Source of the DNA: an uncultured Mycoplasmatota bacterium
GTDB lineage: Bacteria; Bacillota_I; Bacilli_A; RF39; UBA660
Direction: 5' to 3'
Length of the DNA stretch: 46,916 nt
Assembly (NCBI GenBank): GCA_900548725.1
Contig: URLV01000007.1
Span: 1-46,916 of the forward strand
A program made the translations under genes and the position numbers. The notes beneath the pieces were generated by a model, which saw only the letters and a program-made list of their open reading frames with translations, searched no databases and was not told the DNA's origin. This document shows, piece by piece, positions 25,686 through 33,795 of this stretch. The stretch's first letter is position 1. The number at the start of each line of letters is the position of its first letter.

Positions 25686-25698
25686 TTTGTAATATACT
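25669..25698 (+). promoter_or_regulatory. Possible promoter of the 61-residue ORF
   Basis: TTGAAA and TATACT are 18 bases apart, starting within the end of deoD. It would give the small ORF at 25723 its own transcript. Confidence 0.4.
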
Positions 25699-25722
25699 AA
25701 ATCTTACTAAGGAGATGTTATT

Positions 25723-25908
25723 ATGTTACCATATAAATATAATCCAGAAAATTATGGTGGTAAAGTTTGGTGGAATGAAGAGAATCCAGAAATGAGAGAA
25801 AAATGGGGAACTCAAGAAGAATACGACAAATTTAAGGCAAATGGCGGTTCTTGGTTAGAATATGTTGAGTATCGTAAAAACATTAAAAAATTGCAAAAAA
25901 AATTGTGA
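25723..25908 (+). CDS. Small Trp/Tyr-rich soluble protein, unknown
   Basis: The 61-residue protein begins MLPYKYNPENYGGKVWWNEE and ends KNIKKLQKKL. It has four Trp and five Tyr, unusually many for this AT-rich genome, and a basic C-terminal helix. The ATG has a consensus AAGGAGATG ribosome-binding site, and a terminator-like hairpin overlaps the stop. These signals support a real gene. It follows deoD by 37 bases. No family recognised; the aromatic N-terminal half could form a small folded unit, which is a guess. Confidence 0.65.
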   Translation: MLPYKYNPENYGGKVWWNEENPEMREKWGTQEEYDKFKANGGSWLEYVEYRKNIKKLQKKL

Positions 25909-25927
25909 TTTTTTTTATATAAATCAC
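25905..25927 (+). terminator. Hairpin overlapping the stop of the 61-residue ORF
   Basis: GTGATTT and AAATCAC pair (7 bp, 9-base loop); the TGA stop is in the left arm. A T run (CTCTTTTTT) follows about seven bases later, so termination efficiency is uncertain. Confidence 0.5.
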
Positions 25928-25938
25928 TTATCTCTTTT

Positions 25939-25997
25939 TTAAGTACCACTTAAAGTAGGCATCACTTGCTTTATTAAGTACCATTTTGAGCTGGCAT
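25939..25997. repeat. Two-copy tandem repeat, 35-base period
   Basis: The 24-base units at 25939-25962 and 25974-25997 share TTAAGTACCA..TT..AG.TGGCAT, and TCACTT.CTTT follows both. On the minus strand each unit is a seven-codon frame from ATG to TAA (MPTLSGT and MPAQNGT), each preceded by AAGTG. This lies in the only sizeable non-coding space between deoD and the lepA operon; the rest of 25998-26112 is AT-rich with nothing recognisable. Confidence 0.65.
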
Positions 25998-26112
25998 CAC
26001 TTACTTTTTATTTTGTATGCAATACATAAATTATTTTCAATTGCACAATTAGTATATCACAAAATATAGTTTATGTTAATATTTTTGTACCAATCATTTA
26101 ACAAATAATTGT

Positions 26113-26134
26113 TTAGATATCTTTTTATATCTAA
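26113..26134 (-). terminator. Hairpin after the 57-residue ORF
   Basis: TTAGATAT and ATATCTAA form a perfect 8-bp stem with a 6-base loop, two bases after the stop at 26136. No clear T run follows on the minus strand, so it may be a 3'-end stabiliser rather than a terminator. Confidence 0.4.
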
Positions 26135-26135
26135 C

Positions 26136-26309
26136 TTATATATTCATTTTTGGATCCTTTTTTGAAGGAATATATTTTAAAGTTTTTACAATACCTTTTT
26201 CATTACCAAATGCATTCTTTTTAGAATTACCAACACATACTGGAACATTTTTTCCTTCTAACGCCAATTCTTTTTTTTCTTTCATAGTTAAATATTTATT
26301 ATTTTTCAT
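26136..26309 (-). CDS. Small ORF of 57 residues, unknown
   Basis: It begins MKNNKYLTMKEKKELALEGK, continues NVPVCVGNSKKNAFGNEKG and ends KKDPKMNI. It is basic and soluble with no recognised motif. The ATG has GAAGAG nine bases upstream, a modest ribosome-binding site. It lies 22 bases after the ASCH gene, so it is probably the last gene of the lepA-HD-ASCH operon, and a hairpin follows. The sequence reads like a real protein (mixed composition, Gly, Pro and Val in a Lys/Asn background), which supports the call. Confidence 0.5.
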   Translation of the reverse strand: MKNNKYLTMKEKKELALEGKNVPVCVGNSKKNAFGNEKGIVKTLKYIPSKKDPKMNI

Positions 26310-26331
26310 TAATTACTCTTCTTTCTAAAAT

Positions 26332-26676
26332 TTATCTTATCAATTCAAATCTAATACCAAGTACACCATATTTTTGTTGCTTTTCTTTAGTATAAAATTT
26401 TTCTAAATCATTGAGTAATTCTTCTTTACTCATACTATTATCAGATAAAATACTTATATCATAATCATTAAACATTTCTAAAAAAGAATTATATTTTATA
26501 AGTTCTATAACTTTAACAAGAAAAGATTCATCTAAGCTAGGTTCTTTTAAAAACTTAATAATATCTCCCACTTTTATAGTTTGTCTTTTTTCATCATTTA
26601 ATCTAAGTTCTATTCTCTTAGTTCCATTTAAAATATAATTAAAATATTTAGGTTGTAATTTCATTTCATGAATCAT
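26332..26676 (-). CDS. ASCH-domain protein
   Basis: ASCH domains have a PUA-like beta-barrel fold and are thought to bind RNA or act on modified nucleosides. The 114-residue protein is a single domain, with MKLQPKYFNYILNGTKRIEL at the N terminus and LRLNDEKRQTIKVGDIIKF after it: the G-T-K-x-x-E-x-R signature and 'VGD.I.F' strand are both present. It ends with YGVLGIRFEL, the usual last strand. AGGAGAA precedes the ATG. It follows the HD-domain gene by 11 bases in the lepA operon. Some small ASCH proteins hydrolyse N4-acetylcytidine; I cannot say whether this one does. Confidence 0.85.
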   Translation of the reverse strand: MIHEMKLQPKYFNYILNGTKRIELRLNDEKRQTIKVGDIIKFLKEPSLDESFLVKVIELIKYNSFLEMFNDYDISILSDNSMSKEELLNDLEKFYTKEKQQKYGVLGIRFELIR

Positions 26677-26687
26677 ATTTGTTCTCC

Positions 26688-27254
26688 TTATTCAGTTATA
26701 TTATTATTTTCATCAAAATTAAATTGTACTTGTTTTCTACTAGCTAAGAAATCACACATATGGACAAATTTTTCTGTAACTGTTTTAGGTATTGGTAAAA
26801 CTATATCAGAATAATTATTTGTATTAAATCTTCCCATATGACTGGCAACATTGTTTTTTATTTCTAATCTTTCTTCTTCAGTTAAAGATAATTTTTCTTT
26901 TATATTATCTAATAATTCACCAATAAGTAAAGGATGTTCAAATACACTATATTTAGATTCTGTAAAACCATGTTTTAAACCATCATGAATTAATAAACTA
27001 ATAATAATTGTATCTTTTGTATGATTATCAAATTTATATATATCAAATAAATTATGAGCTAAACAAACAGCAGCTTTTACATGTCTTACTAATCCCTGTT
27101 CTCCTAAAGCATATTTAGGATGATATTTTCCAGTGGATGCTGCTTGTACTCTATAAAAATAATCTGGCAAATTATTTAATATAATTTTTGCATTCTCTTT
27201 TAATCTCTCATCTTGTATATAATCTAATTCTATATTAAATATATCACTTTTCAT
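26688..27254 (-). CDS. HD-domain phosphohydrolase-like protein
   Basis: The 188-residue protein has the metal-binding HD pattern: first His in GEQGLVRHVKAAV (about residue 59), the HD pair in ISLLIHDGLKHG (about 90-91), a further His in VFEHPLLIGELL and late Asp in MCDFLASRKQ. Such proteins hydrolyse phosphomonoesters or phosphodiesters of nucleotides. Substrate unknown. It follows lepA by 7 bases and precedes the ASCH gene by 11, so the three are co-transcribed. No membrane segments. Confidence 0.82.
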   Translation of the reverse strand: MKSDIFNIELDYIQDERLKENAKIILNNLPDYFYRVQAASTGKYHPKYALGEQGLVRHVKAAVCLAHNLFDIYKFDNHTKDTIIISLLIHDGLKHGFTESKYSVFEHPLLIGELLDNIKEKLSLTEEERLEIKNNVASHMGRFNTNNYSDIVLPIPKTVTEKFVHMCDFLASRKQVQFNFDENNNITE

Positions 27255-27261
27255 AAATACC

Positions 27262-29055
27262 TCACTTATTTGTTTTTAAAACTTGTAAGAATGCTTCTGG
27301 TGGTATTTCAACATTACCTACCATTTTCATTCTTTTCTTTCCTTCTTTTTGTTTTTCTAATAATTTTCTTTTTCTAGATATATCTCCACCGTAACATTTT
27401 GCTAATACATTTTTCTTCATAGCACTAATGTTTTCTCTTGCAATAACTTTAGAACCAATACTTGCTTGAATAGGAACTTGGAATAATTGTCTAGGAATTA
27501 TCTTTTTTAAATTTTCAACAGTTTCTTTTCCTCTATTATAAGCAATATCTTTATGTACTATACTTGATAATGCATCAACTATTTCTCCATTAATTAATAT
27601 ATCCATTTTTACTAAATCACTTTGTTTATAATCTGATAATTCATAATCAAATGACGCATAGCCTTTTGTATAAGATTTTAATTTATCAAAGAAATCATAT
27701 ACTATTTCTGAAAGAGGTAATTCATAATGTATATTTACTCTTGTTTTATCTATATATTCTAAATTCTTATATATTCCTCTTTTTTCACTACACAAATCCA
27801 TTATTGGGCCGATATATTCACTAGGTACAAATATATTAGCACTAACAAAAGGTTCTTTAATGCATTCTATGTTAACTTTATCTGGCATTTCATTAGGTGA
27901 ATGAATAAGTACTTTTTCTTTATTAGTTTTTATAACTTCATATACAACACTTGGACTAGTTGCAATAATATCTATTCCAAATTCTCTTTCTATTCTCTCT
28001 TCTATTATTTCCATATGTAATAGACCTAAAAATCCAACTCTAAATCCAAATCCTAATGCTATGCTTGTAACTGGTTCATAAGTAAGTGCGGCATCATTTA
28101 ATTTTAATTTTTCTAATGCTTCTCTCAAATTTTCGAATTTATTAGGTTCTATTGGAAACAATCCACTATATACCATTGGTTTCATAGGCTTATATCCATC
28201 AAGTGGAATTTCTGCAGGATTATTTTCCAATGTAATAGTATCTCCAATGTTAACGTCATCAATACTTTTTATTGATGCATTTATCCAACCTACTTGTCCA
28301 CTAGAAAGTTCATTTAGTTTTTTTTCTTTTGGAGTATTAACACCTAATTCAACAACTTCGTATACAGCATTAGTTGCCATAAATCTAATTTTATCTTTTA
28401 ATTTTATTTTTCCTGTTTCTAACTTAACAGATAATATTACTCCTCTATATGGATCAAAATATGAATCAAATATTAAAGCTTTAGTAGGTGATGTAGTATC
28501 TATTTTAGGTGCTGGAATAACTTCAATTATTTTATTTAATAATTTATCAACACCTTCTCCTGTTTTTCCACTACATAAAACTATGTCTTCTTTTTTAAAC
28601 CCTAAAATATCTACAAGTTCATTTGAAACTTTTTCTATATTAGCATTTGGTAAATCAATTTTATTTATAACTGGAATAATTGTTAAATCATTATTTAATG
28701 CTAAATATAGATTTGCTATTGTTTGAGCTTCTATTCCTTGTGCTGCATCAACTATTAAAAGTGCACCATCACATGCTTTTAAACTACGTGATACTTCGTA
28801 AGAAAAATCCACATGTCCTGGAGTATCAATTAAATGTAATGTATAATCTTCATTTTTATATTTATAATGTAATTCTACCGCATTTAACTTTATAGTAATT
28901 CCACGTTCTCTTTCAATATCCATAGAATCTAATAATTGGTCTTTCATATCATGTTTATCAACACTATGTGTTAACTCTAATATTCTATCTGCAAGAGTAC
29001 TTTTACCATGGTCTATATGTGCTATAATTGAAAAATTTCTAATTTTGTTATCCAT
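27262..29055 (-). CDS. lepA: Elongation factor 4 (LepA)
   Basis: LepA is a ribosome-bound GTPase that affects translation elongation and initiation. The 597-residue protein is full length. GTPase motifs: AHIDHGKSTLADRIL (about residues 10-24), ERGITIKL, DTPGHVDFSYEV and NKIDLPNA. The EF-G-like domains III and V follow, and the LepA-specific C-terminal domain carries KCYGGDISRKRKLLEKQKEG and GNVEIPPEAFL. GGTGAT precedes the ATG. It heads an operon with HD, ASCH and a 57-residue ORF. In many Bacillota lepA is beside hemN/hrcA; that link is absent here. Confidence 0.97.
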   Translation of the reverse strand: MDNKIRNFSIIAHIDHGKSTLADRILELTHSVDKHDMKDQLLDSMDIERERGITIKLNAVELHYKYKNEDYTLHLIDTPGHVDFSYEVSRSLKACDGALLIVDAAQGIEAQTIANLYLALNNDLTIIPVINKIDLPNANIEKVSNELVDILGFKKEDIVLCSGKTGEGVDKLLNKIIEVIPAPKIDTTSPTKALIFDSYFDPYRGVILSVKLETGKIKLKDKIRFMATNAVYEVVELGVNTPKEKKLNELSSGQVGWINASIKSIDDVNIGDTITLENNPAEIPLDGYKPMKPMVYSGLFPIEPNKFENLREALEKLKLNDAALTYEPVTSIALGFGFRVGFLGLLHMEIIEERIEREFGIDIIATSPSVVYEVIKTNKEKVLIHSPNEMPDKVNIECIKEPFVSANIFVPSEYIGPIMDLCSEKRGIYKNLEYIDKTRVNIHYELPLSEIVYDFFDKLKSYTKGYASFDYELSDYKQSDLVKMDILINGEIVDALSSIVHKDIAYNRGKETVENLKKIIPRQLFQVPIQASIGSKVIARENISAMKKNVLAKCYGGDISRKRKLLEKQKEGKKRMKMVGNVEIPPEAFLQVLKTNK

Positions 29056-29076
29056 CTAATCACCTGACTACTAACT

Positions 29077-29085
29077 ATTTTACCA
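29077..29085 (-). promoter_or_regulatory. Extended -10 promoter of lepA
   Basis: The minus strand reads TGGTAAAAT 22 bases upstream of the lepA start, directly after the preceding terminator. The -35 region is only a T run. Confidence 0.45.
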
Positions 29086-29097
29086 TATTATTAAAAA

Positions 29098-29122
29098 AAC
29101 ACATAGATTTATTTTATGTGTT
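29098..29122 (-). terminator. Terminator between the HAD operon and lepA
   Basis: AACACATA pairs with TATGTGTT (8 bp, 9-base loop), followed by seven Ts counted with the stem end on the minus strand. It lies 15 bases beyond the membrane-protein stop. Confidence 0.8.
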
Positions 29123-29136
29123 CTTATTATCTTTTT

Positions 29137-29634
29137 TTAAAACTTTAACTTTAGGTTTTTCTTTCTTATCATCATATTTATTAAATCATTTATTATTTTT
29201 TTATACTTTTTTAGTTCATTAATATAAAAATATTCTTCTGATATGAAATTATTCTCAATAGTTTTCTTTATTTTATGTTTATATACATTATCCTTTAATA
29301 ATGCTTTTTCTATTTCTTTGACTTTATCATCAATTAGTTTATCTATTTCTTTTTCCGACTTTTGATTTTTATGCATTTCTTTAAGTACCATTACAGCAAT
29401 AGACATAACTACACTACAACCTGTTATGGTTAGAGAAAAAATTAGTATTTTTGCTATTAAATAAGTTGTGTCAGCCACTATGGTACCTGCAAAAACCATA
29501 AACGCAGCTGAAACTAGAAGTATGATTGTTGGTATTAAAATTGTTATAAATTTTAATTCCTTTTTATCCTTCTTTTGCTCTGTCAACTCTATTAAATCTT
29601 CTTTTAATTTTTCATAATATTTTTTTCGATTCAT
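29137..29634 (-). CDS. Two-span membrane protein with coiled-coil tail, unknown
   Basis: The 165-residue protein has a charged N-terminal helix (about residues 1-26), two hydrophobic segments (about 27-50 and 57-82), and a long Lys/Glu-rich C-terminal helix region (about 90-165) likely to form a coiled coil. Both ends should be in the cytoplasm. It follows the HAD phosphatase gene by 10 bases, with AGGTGAA before the ATG. No family is recognised. Its charge pattern resembles the 108-residue protein at 96-422, but I see no clear homology. Confidence 0.6.
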   Translation of the reverse strand: MNRKKYYEKLKEDLIELTEQKKDKKELKFITILIPTIILLVSAAFMVFAGTIVADTTYLIAKILIFSLTITGCSVVMSIAVMVLKEMHKNQKSEKEIDKLIDDKVKEIEKALLKDNVYKHKIKKTIENNFISEEYFYINELKKYKKIINDLINMMIRKKNLKLKF

Positions 29635-29644
29635 ATTTTTTCAC

Positions 29645-30358
29645 CTAATCTATTTTTTTTATTAACTTATGTACTGATGATGTAACATTTTCTACAGGCA
29701 TCAACAAACAATTATGTGAAAACAACATTCTATACCCATCATATTCAGTTAATAATTCTAAATCGTTTTTACTATCTCCAACACTACAAACATCTTTAAT
29801 ATTCCAATTATTTTTTTCTATTAAAAATCTAGCACCATCTACTTTATTAGATTTAGGTGCAACCACTATTTCATTATGTAAGAAATTTGGAATAATACTA
29901 ATAGAATTTTCATATTCAAACAAACTCTTTAAAATTCTTTGTAATTCATTGATACTTTTAGGCTTTATAGACATCAATACAACTTCATTAATTTCATCAA
30001 TTTTTCCATATTCATCATATATAGTTGCTCTTTTTACTATTTTTTCATTTTCAATAATTTTTTTTAATTCCAAAAGTATTTCTTTACTTATTTTTTTTGC
30101 ATCCAACAAATCTAAATTATTATCAAAAGTAACTCTCCCATCATATGTACTTAAATAAGAAAAATTTATTTTATACCTTTTTATTTCTTCTAATATAGAA
30201 CTAGTACTTCTACCAGTAGTAATAATAAATTTATTATCATTACTCAAAAAATTATTTATAGATTTTAAATTTTTTTCAAACGTAATCCTTTCAAATATAT
30301 TTGGGTTGTTTAAAAAAGTTTTTATAGTTCCATCATAATCACTAAATATAATTTTCAT
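29645..30358 (-). CDS. HAD-superfamily (Cof-type) phosphatase
   Basis: The 237-residue protein has HAD motif I FSDYDGTI (nucleophile Asp and acid Asp at about residues 7 and 9), motif II ITTGRS (about 46-51), a Lys in the VAPKSNKVDGA segment (motif III) and motif IV CSVGDSKNDLELL (about 190-202). The order and the cap between motifs II and III match Cof-type sugar-phosphate or nucleotide phosphatases. Substrate unknown. A strong promoter (30384-30412) and AAGGGG precede the ATG. Two-gene operon with the membrane protein at 29137. Confidence 0.88.
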   Translation of the reverse strand: MKIIFSDYDGTIKTFLNNPNIFERITFEKNLKSINNFLSNDNKFIITTGRSTSSILEEIKRYKINFSYLSTYDGRVTFDNNLDLLDAKKISKEILLELKKIIENEKIVKRATIYDEYGKIDEINEVVLMSIKPKSINELQRILKSLFEYENSISIIPNFLHNEIVVAPKSNKVDGARFLIEKNNWNIKDVCSVGDSKNDLELLTEYDGYRMLFSHNCLLMPVENVTSSVHKLIKKID

Positions 30359-30383
30359 ATTTTATTCCCCTTTGGTGATATGT

Positions 30384-30412
30384 ATTATAATAAATAATTG
30401 CAAAAAAGTCAA
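30384..30412 (-). promoter_or_regulatory. Sigma-A promoter of the HAD operon
   Basis: TTGACT and TATAAT are exactly 17 bases apart on the minus strand, 25 bases before the ATG at 30358. Confidence 0.75.
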
Positions 30413-30421
30413 TAAATCAAA

Positions 30422-30440
30422 AAAAGGAACTAAGCCTTTT
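30422..30440 (-). terminator. ileS terminator
   Basis: AAAAGG pairs with CCTTTT (7-base loop), followed by Ts on the minus strand. The ileS stop (TAG at 30430) is in the loop. Confidence 0.75.
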
Positions 30441-33400
30441 CAATCTTAATTCCTACATTGTGTCCATTTATATCAATTATATCTAAATTATCATTTGTTT
30501 CTTCAAATACAATAGATAATGTTTCATCCATAATATATTTTTTAAACATATTAAATGTTTCTTTTATTTCATCATCACCATTATAATATAGTTTAATTCT
30601 ATCGCTAATTTCTAATCCAGTAGTCTTTCTTAAATTTTGTATTTTACTAACTGCTTCTCTTGCTAGACCTTCTAATAATAAATCTCTAGTTAATTCTGTA
30701 TTAAGTATAATAAATTTATTGTTTACCATACCTACATTAAATCCTTCTTTAGCATCAATTCTAACATCAACCATATCTGGTGTAATATCAAGTCTTCCAC
30801 CATCAAAATCTATAGTAATTGTTTCTTCTTTTAATAATAAATCAATATCATCTTTGTTTAAATCATTTAATGCAGTTTGATAATCTTTCATCTTAGGTCC
30901 AAACATAGCACCACATACTTTAAAATTAGGCTTGATTGTAAAGTTCATATATTTAGTTAAATCACTAACGAATACAACTTCTTTTACATTTAATTCTTCT
31001 TTTATTAAATTTACTAAATCTCCTAAAATAGATTCATATTTACCATCTATTAAACATTCACTAATTGGTTGTCTTACTTTTATTTTTGTTTCTTCTCTTA
31101 CATATCTACCAGTAGAAATTAAATCTCTAACTAAATCCATTTTTACTTCTATTTCTTCATTTATTAAATTTTCATCATATTTAGGGAAATCACATAAATG
31201 TACTGATTCTTCATTAGTTAAATCTTTATATATTTCTTCAGTAGTATATGGAATTATAGGTGCACACAATTTACAAAGATTAGTTAATATTTCATAAGTT
31301 GTTATATATACACTCTTTTTGCTATTATCTAAATCACTTGCCCAGAATCTATTTCTATTACGTCTTATGTACCAATTTGATAAATCGTCTGATACAAAAT
31401 TAGTTATTCTTTTAACAACATCATTTAAGTCATACTTATCATAAGATTCTGTACAATCAAGTATTAGTTTATTAAATTTAGAGATTAACCATTTATCTAT
31501 TTCTTCTCTATCTTCAATTTTTACATTACATTCTTTTATGTCAATGTTATCAATGTTAGCATACATTTGGAAAAATGAGTATGTATTTTTTAATGGATTA
31601 AAGAACTTAGAATGTACTTCTTTTAATCCTTCTTCATCAAATTTTAATGGCGTCCATGTTGGACTAACGTAAGCTAAATACCATCTAACAGTATCAGCAC
31701 CATATTTTTCCATAATACTAAATGGTTCAACAGCATTTCCTTTACTTTTATGCATTTTATGACCATATTTATCTAACAATAATTCATTTACTAGTACATT
31801 TTTATATGGACTTTTACCTGTAATAAATGTTCCAATAACAATAAGTGAATAGAACCATCCTCTTGTTTGGTCAATTCCTTCTGCAATAAAATCTGCTGGA
31901 TATTGGTTTTCCCATAATTCTTTATTTTCAAATGGATAATGATATTGACTGAATGGCATTGAACCACTATCGAACCAACAATCTATTACTGATTTATCAC
32001 GGTTCATAACTTCACCACATTCTGGACACTTAATATGTATATCATCAACGTATGGTCTATGTAAATCAATTGTATCTGGATTTACATCTTCTATTGCTTT
32101 CTCACTTAATTCTTCACGTGAACCAATCATTTCCATATGGCCACAAGAACATTTCCATAAAGGAAGTGGTGTCCCCCAATATCTATTTCTAGATATAGCC
32201 CAATCATTCATATTTTCTAACCAGTTACCAAATCTTTTTTCTCCAACGTATGATGGATACCAATTAACTTTCTTATTTTGTTCAATAATTTTGTCTTTAA
32301 TTTTAGTAACTTCTAAGTAGTAGCTTGGTCTTGAATAATATACAAGAGGAGAATCACATCTCCAACAATGTGGATAATCATGTTTAATCTTTTGTTTTTT
32401 AAACAACTTATCATTTGCTTTTAACCATTTAATTACTTCTAAATCAGCTTCAAAGATATTCATACCTTTCCATAATCCTTCAGTATATTTAGCATCTTCT
32501 CCAACTGGATTTACATAAGGTAATTTATATTTTTTGCCAACTTTGGCATCATCTTCACCGAAAGCAGGAGCAATATGAACTATACCAGTACCATCAGTCA
32601 TAGTAACATATGTATCACACGTTACAAAGAATCCTTTTCCATTTATTTCTATATCACTAGGAATTAATTGTTCATACTCTGTATATTCTAAGTCGCTACC
32701 TTTCATAGTTTTAAGTACTTTATAATCTTCACCTAATACATTATTTGCTAAAGCTTCTGCTACTATAAATTTATAGCCCATAGATTCTGCTAAAATATAA
32801 TTTTCGTTTGGATTAACACATAATGCAACGTTAGAAATTAAAGTCCAAGGTGTTGTAGTCCATACAAGAAAGTATTCATCTTTATCCTTTAATTTAAAAG
32901 GTACTATAACAGTATTTGCATCTACTTCTTTATATCCTTGTGCTACTTCATGACTTGCTAGTCCAGTACCACATCTAGGACACCAAGGCATAATTTTAAC
33001 ACCTTCATAAAATAATCCTTCATCAAAGAATTTTTTTAATATCCACCATTCAGTTTCAATATAATTATTATCATAAGTGATATATCTATTATCTAAATCA
33101 ATAAATTGTCCCATTTCTTCTGTTAGTCTTCTAAAAGCGTTTTCATTATCCCAAACAGTTTCTTTACATAATTTATTAAATTTTTCTATACCAAATTTTT
33201 CTATATCATTTTTACCTGCAAATCCTAATTTTTTTTCAACATTAACTTCTACTGGTAGTCCATGTGTATCCCAACCTACTTTTCTAAGTACTTTATGTCC
33301 TTTCATAGTTTGATATTTGCAAAATGAATCTTTTAAAAATTTTGCAACCATATGATGAAGTCCTGGCATTCCATTTGCAGTTGCAGGTCCATCATAAAAT

Positions 33401-33528
33401 ACCCAATTAGAAGCATTTTTTCTATTTTCTATTGTTTTATTTAGTATATCTTCTTTCTTCCAATTATTTAAGATATCTGTTTCTACTTCATGTACTTGTC
33501 TTTTGTCTAATTCCTTAAATTTTTCCAT
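30430..33528 (-). CDS. ileS: Isoleucyl-tRNA synthetase, IleRS2 type with GLHH signature
   Basis: IleRS charges tRNA-Ile and edits valine. The 1032-residue length and the segments VFYDGPATANG and GWDTHGLPVEVNVEKKLG are those of the eukaryote-like IleRS2 class, which resists mupirocin. The class I HIGH motif is replaced by GLHH (about residues 56-59, in NGMPGLHHMVAKFLKD). The KMSKS motif reads KMHKS (in HKMHKSKGNAVEP). The CP1 editing domain contains TTTPWTL (about 226) and GTGIVHIAPAFGEDD. Zinc-binding Cys are in CPRCG and CPECG. A DUF5915-like C-terminal domain (about 900-1032) is present. It is the only ileS in the window and is controlled by a T-box. GGAGG lies upstream of the ATG. Confidence 0.97.
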   Translation of the reverse strand: MEKFKELDKRQVHEVETDILNNWKKEDILNKTIENRKNASNWVFYDGPATANGMPGLHHMVAKFLKDSFCKYQTMKGHKVLRKVGWDTHGLPVEVNVEKKLGFAGKNDIEKFGIEKFNKLCKETVWDNENAFRRLTEEMGQFIDLDNRYITYDNNYIETEWWILKKFFDEGLFYEGVKIMPWCPRCGTGLASHEVAQGYKEVDANTVIVPFKLKDKDEYFLVWTTTPWTLISNVALCVNPNENYILAESMGYKFIVAEALANNVLGEDYKVLKTMKGSDLEYTEYEQLIPSDIEINGKGFFVTCDTYVTMTDGTGIVHIAPAFGEDDAKVGKKYKLPYVNPVGEDAKYTEGLWKGMNIFEADLEVIKWLKANDKLFKKQKIKHDYPHCWRCDSPLVYYSRPSYYLEVTKIKDKIIEQNKKVNWYPSYVGEKRFGNWLENMNDWAISRNRYWGTPLPLWKCSCGHMEMIGSREELSEKAIEDVNPDTIDLHRPYVDDIHIKCPECGEVMNRDKSVIDCWFDSGSMPFSQYHYPFENKELWENQYPADFIAEGIDQTRGWFYSLIVIGTFITGKSPYKNVLVNELLLDKYGHKMHKSKGNAVEPFSIMEKYGADTVRWYLAYVSPTWTPLKFDEEGLKEVHSKFFNPLKNTYSFFQMYANIDNIDIKECNVKIEDREEIDKWLISKFNKLILDCTESYDKYDLNDVVKRITNFVSDDLSNWYIRRNRNRFWASDLDNSKKSVYITTYEILTNLCKLCAPIIPYTTEEIYKDLTNEESVHLCDFPKYDENLINEEIEVKMDLVRDLISTGRYVREETKIKVRQPISECLIDGKYESILGDLVNLIKEELNVKEVVFVSDLTKYMNFTIKPNFKVCGAMFGPKMKDYQTALNDLNKDDIDLLLKEETITIDFDGGRLDITPDMVDVRIDAKEGFNVGMVNNKFIILNTELTRDLLLEGLAREAVSKIQNLRKTTGLEISDRIKLYYNGDDEIKETFNMFKKYIMDETLSIVFEETNDNLDIIDINGHNVGIKIEKA

Positions 33529-33540
33529 TCTTTAACCTCC

Positions 33541-33760
33541 ATTAAAAAAATTCATAAATATAAGGACGAAGTTACTCGTGGTACCACCTTAATTCATGAA
33601 TTTATTATCATCTTATTAATCTTAACGCGATAAACGTTTTTTCTTTTTCAGAAAAACACATCCAAAGTGATACATTTATAAATACTCTATTCTTTGTTTC
33701 CACCAACCACAAATTCTCTATAATATTTCTTTATAAAACGTCTTTTTCATTTGCTTTACA
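33541..33760 (-). promoter_or_regulatory. T-box riboswitch leader of ileS
   Basis: The minus-strand leader has the T-box AAGGTGGTACCACG (33577-33590). Stem I includes AGAGA and GGTTGGTGGAAAC near 33690-33720. An ATC triplet sits in the GTATCACTT specifier region (about 33667-33676), matching Ile. A terminator helix (AAATTCAT with ATGAATTT, then a T run) competes with the antiterminator just before the ribosome-binding site. By family knowledge, uncharged tRNA-Ile binding opens transcription of ileS. Confidence 0.93.
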
Positions 33761-33766
33761 AAATTA

Positions 33767-33795
33767 ATTATAAAATAATCTTTATATTTTGTCAA
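33767..33795 (-). promoter_or_regulatory. Consensus promoter of the T-box/ileS transcript
   Basis: TTGACA, 17 bases, TATAAT on the minus strand: a perfect sigma-A consensus. The -35 lies within the last codons of the ATP-grasp gene (stop at 33782), so ileS is transcribed independently. Confidence 0.85.

Noticed and set aside
25939..25997. CRISPR-like direct repeats.
   Set aside because: Only two imperfect copies with an 11-base gap; no array and no cas genes.
28247..28726. Long plus-strand open frames antisense to lepA, ileS, the dockerin gene and the ATPase.
   Set aside because: They lack ribosome-binding sites and sensible protein composition, and mirror strongly supported genes on the other strand.
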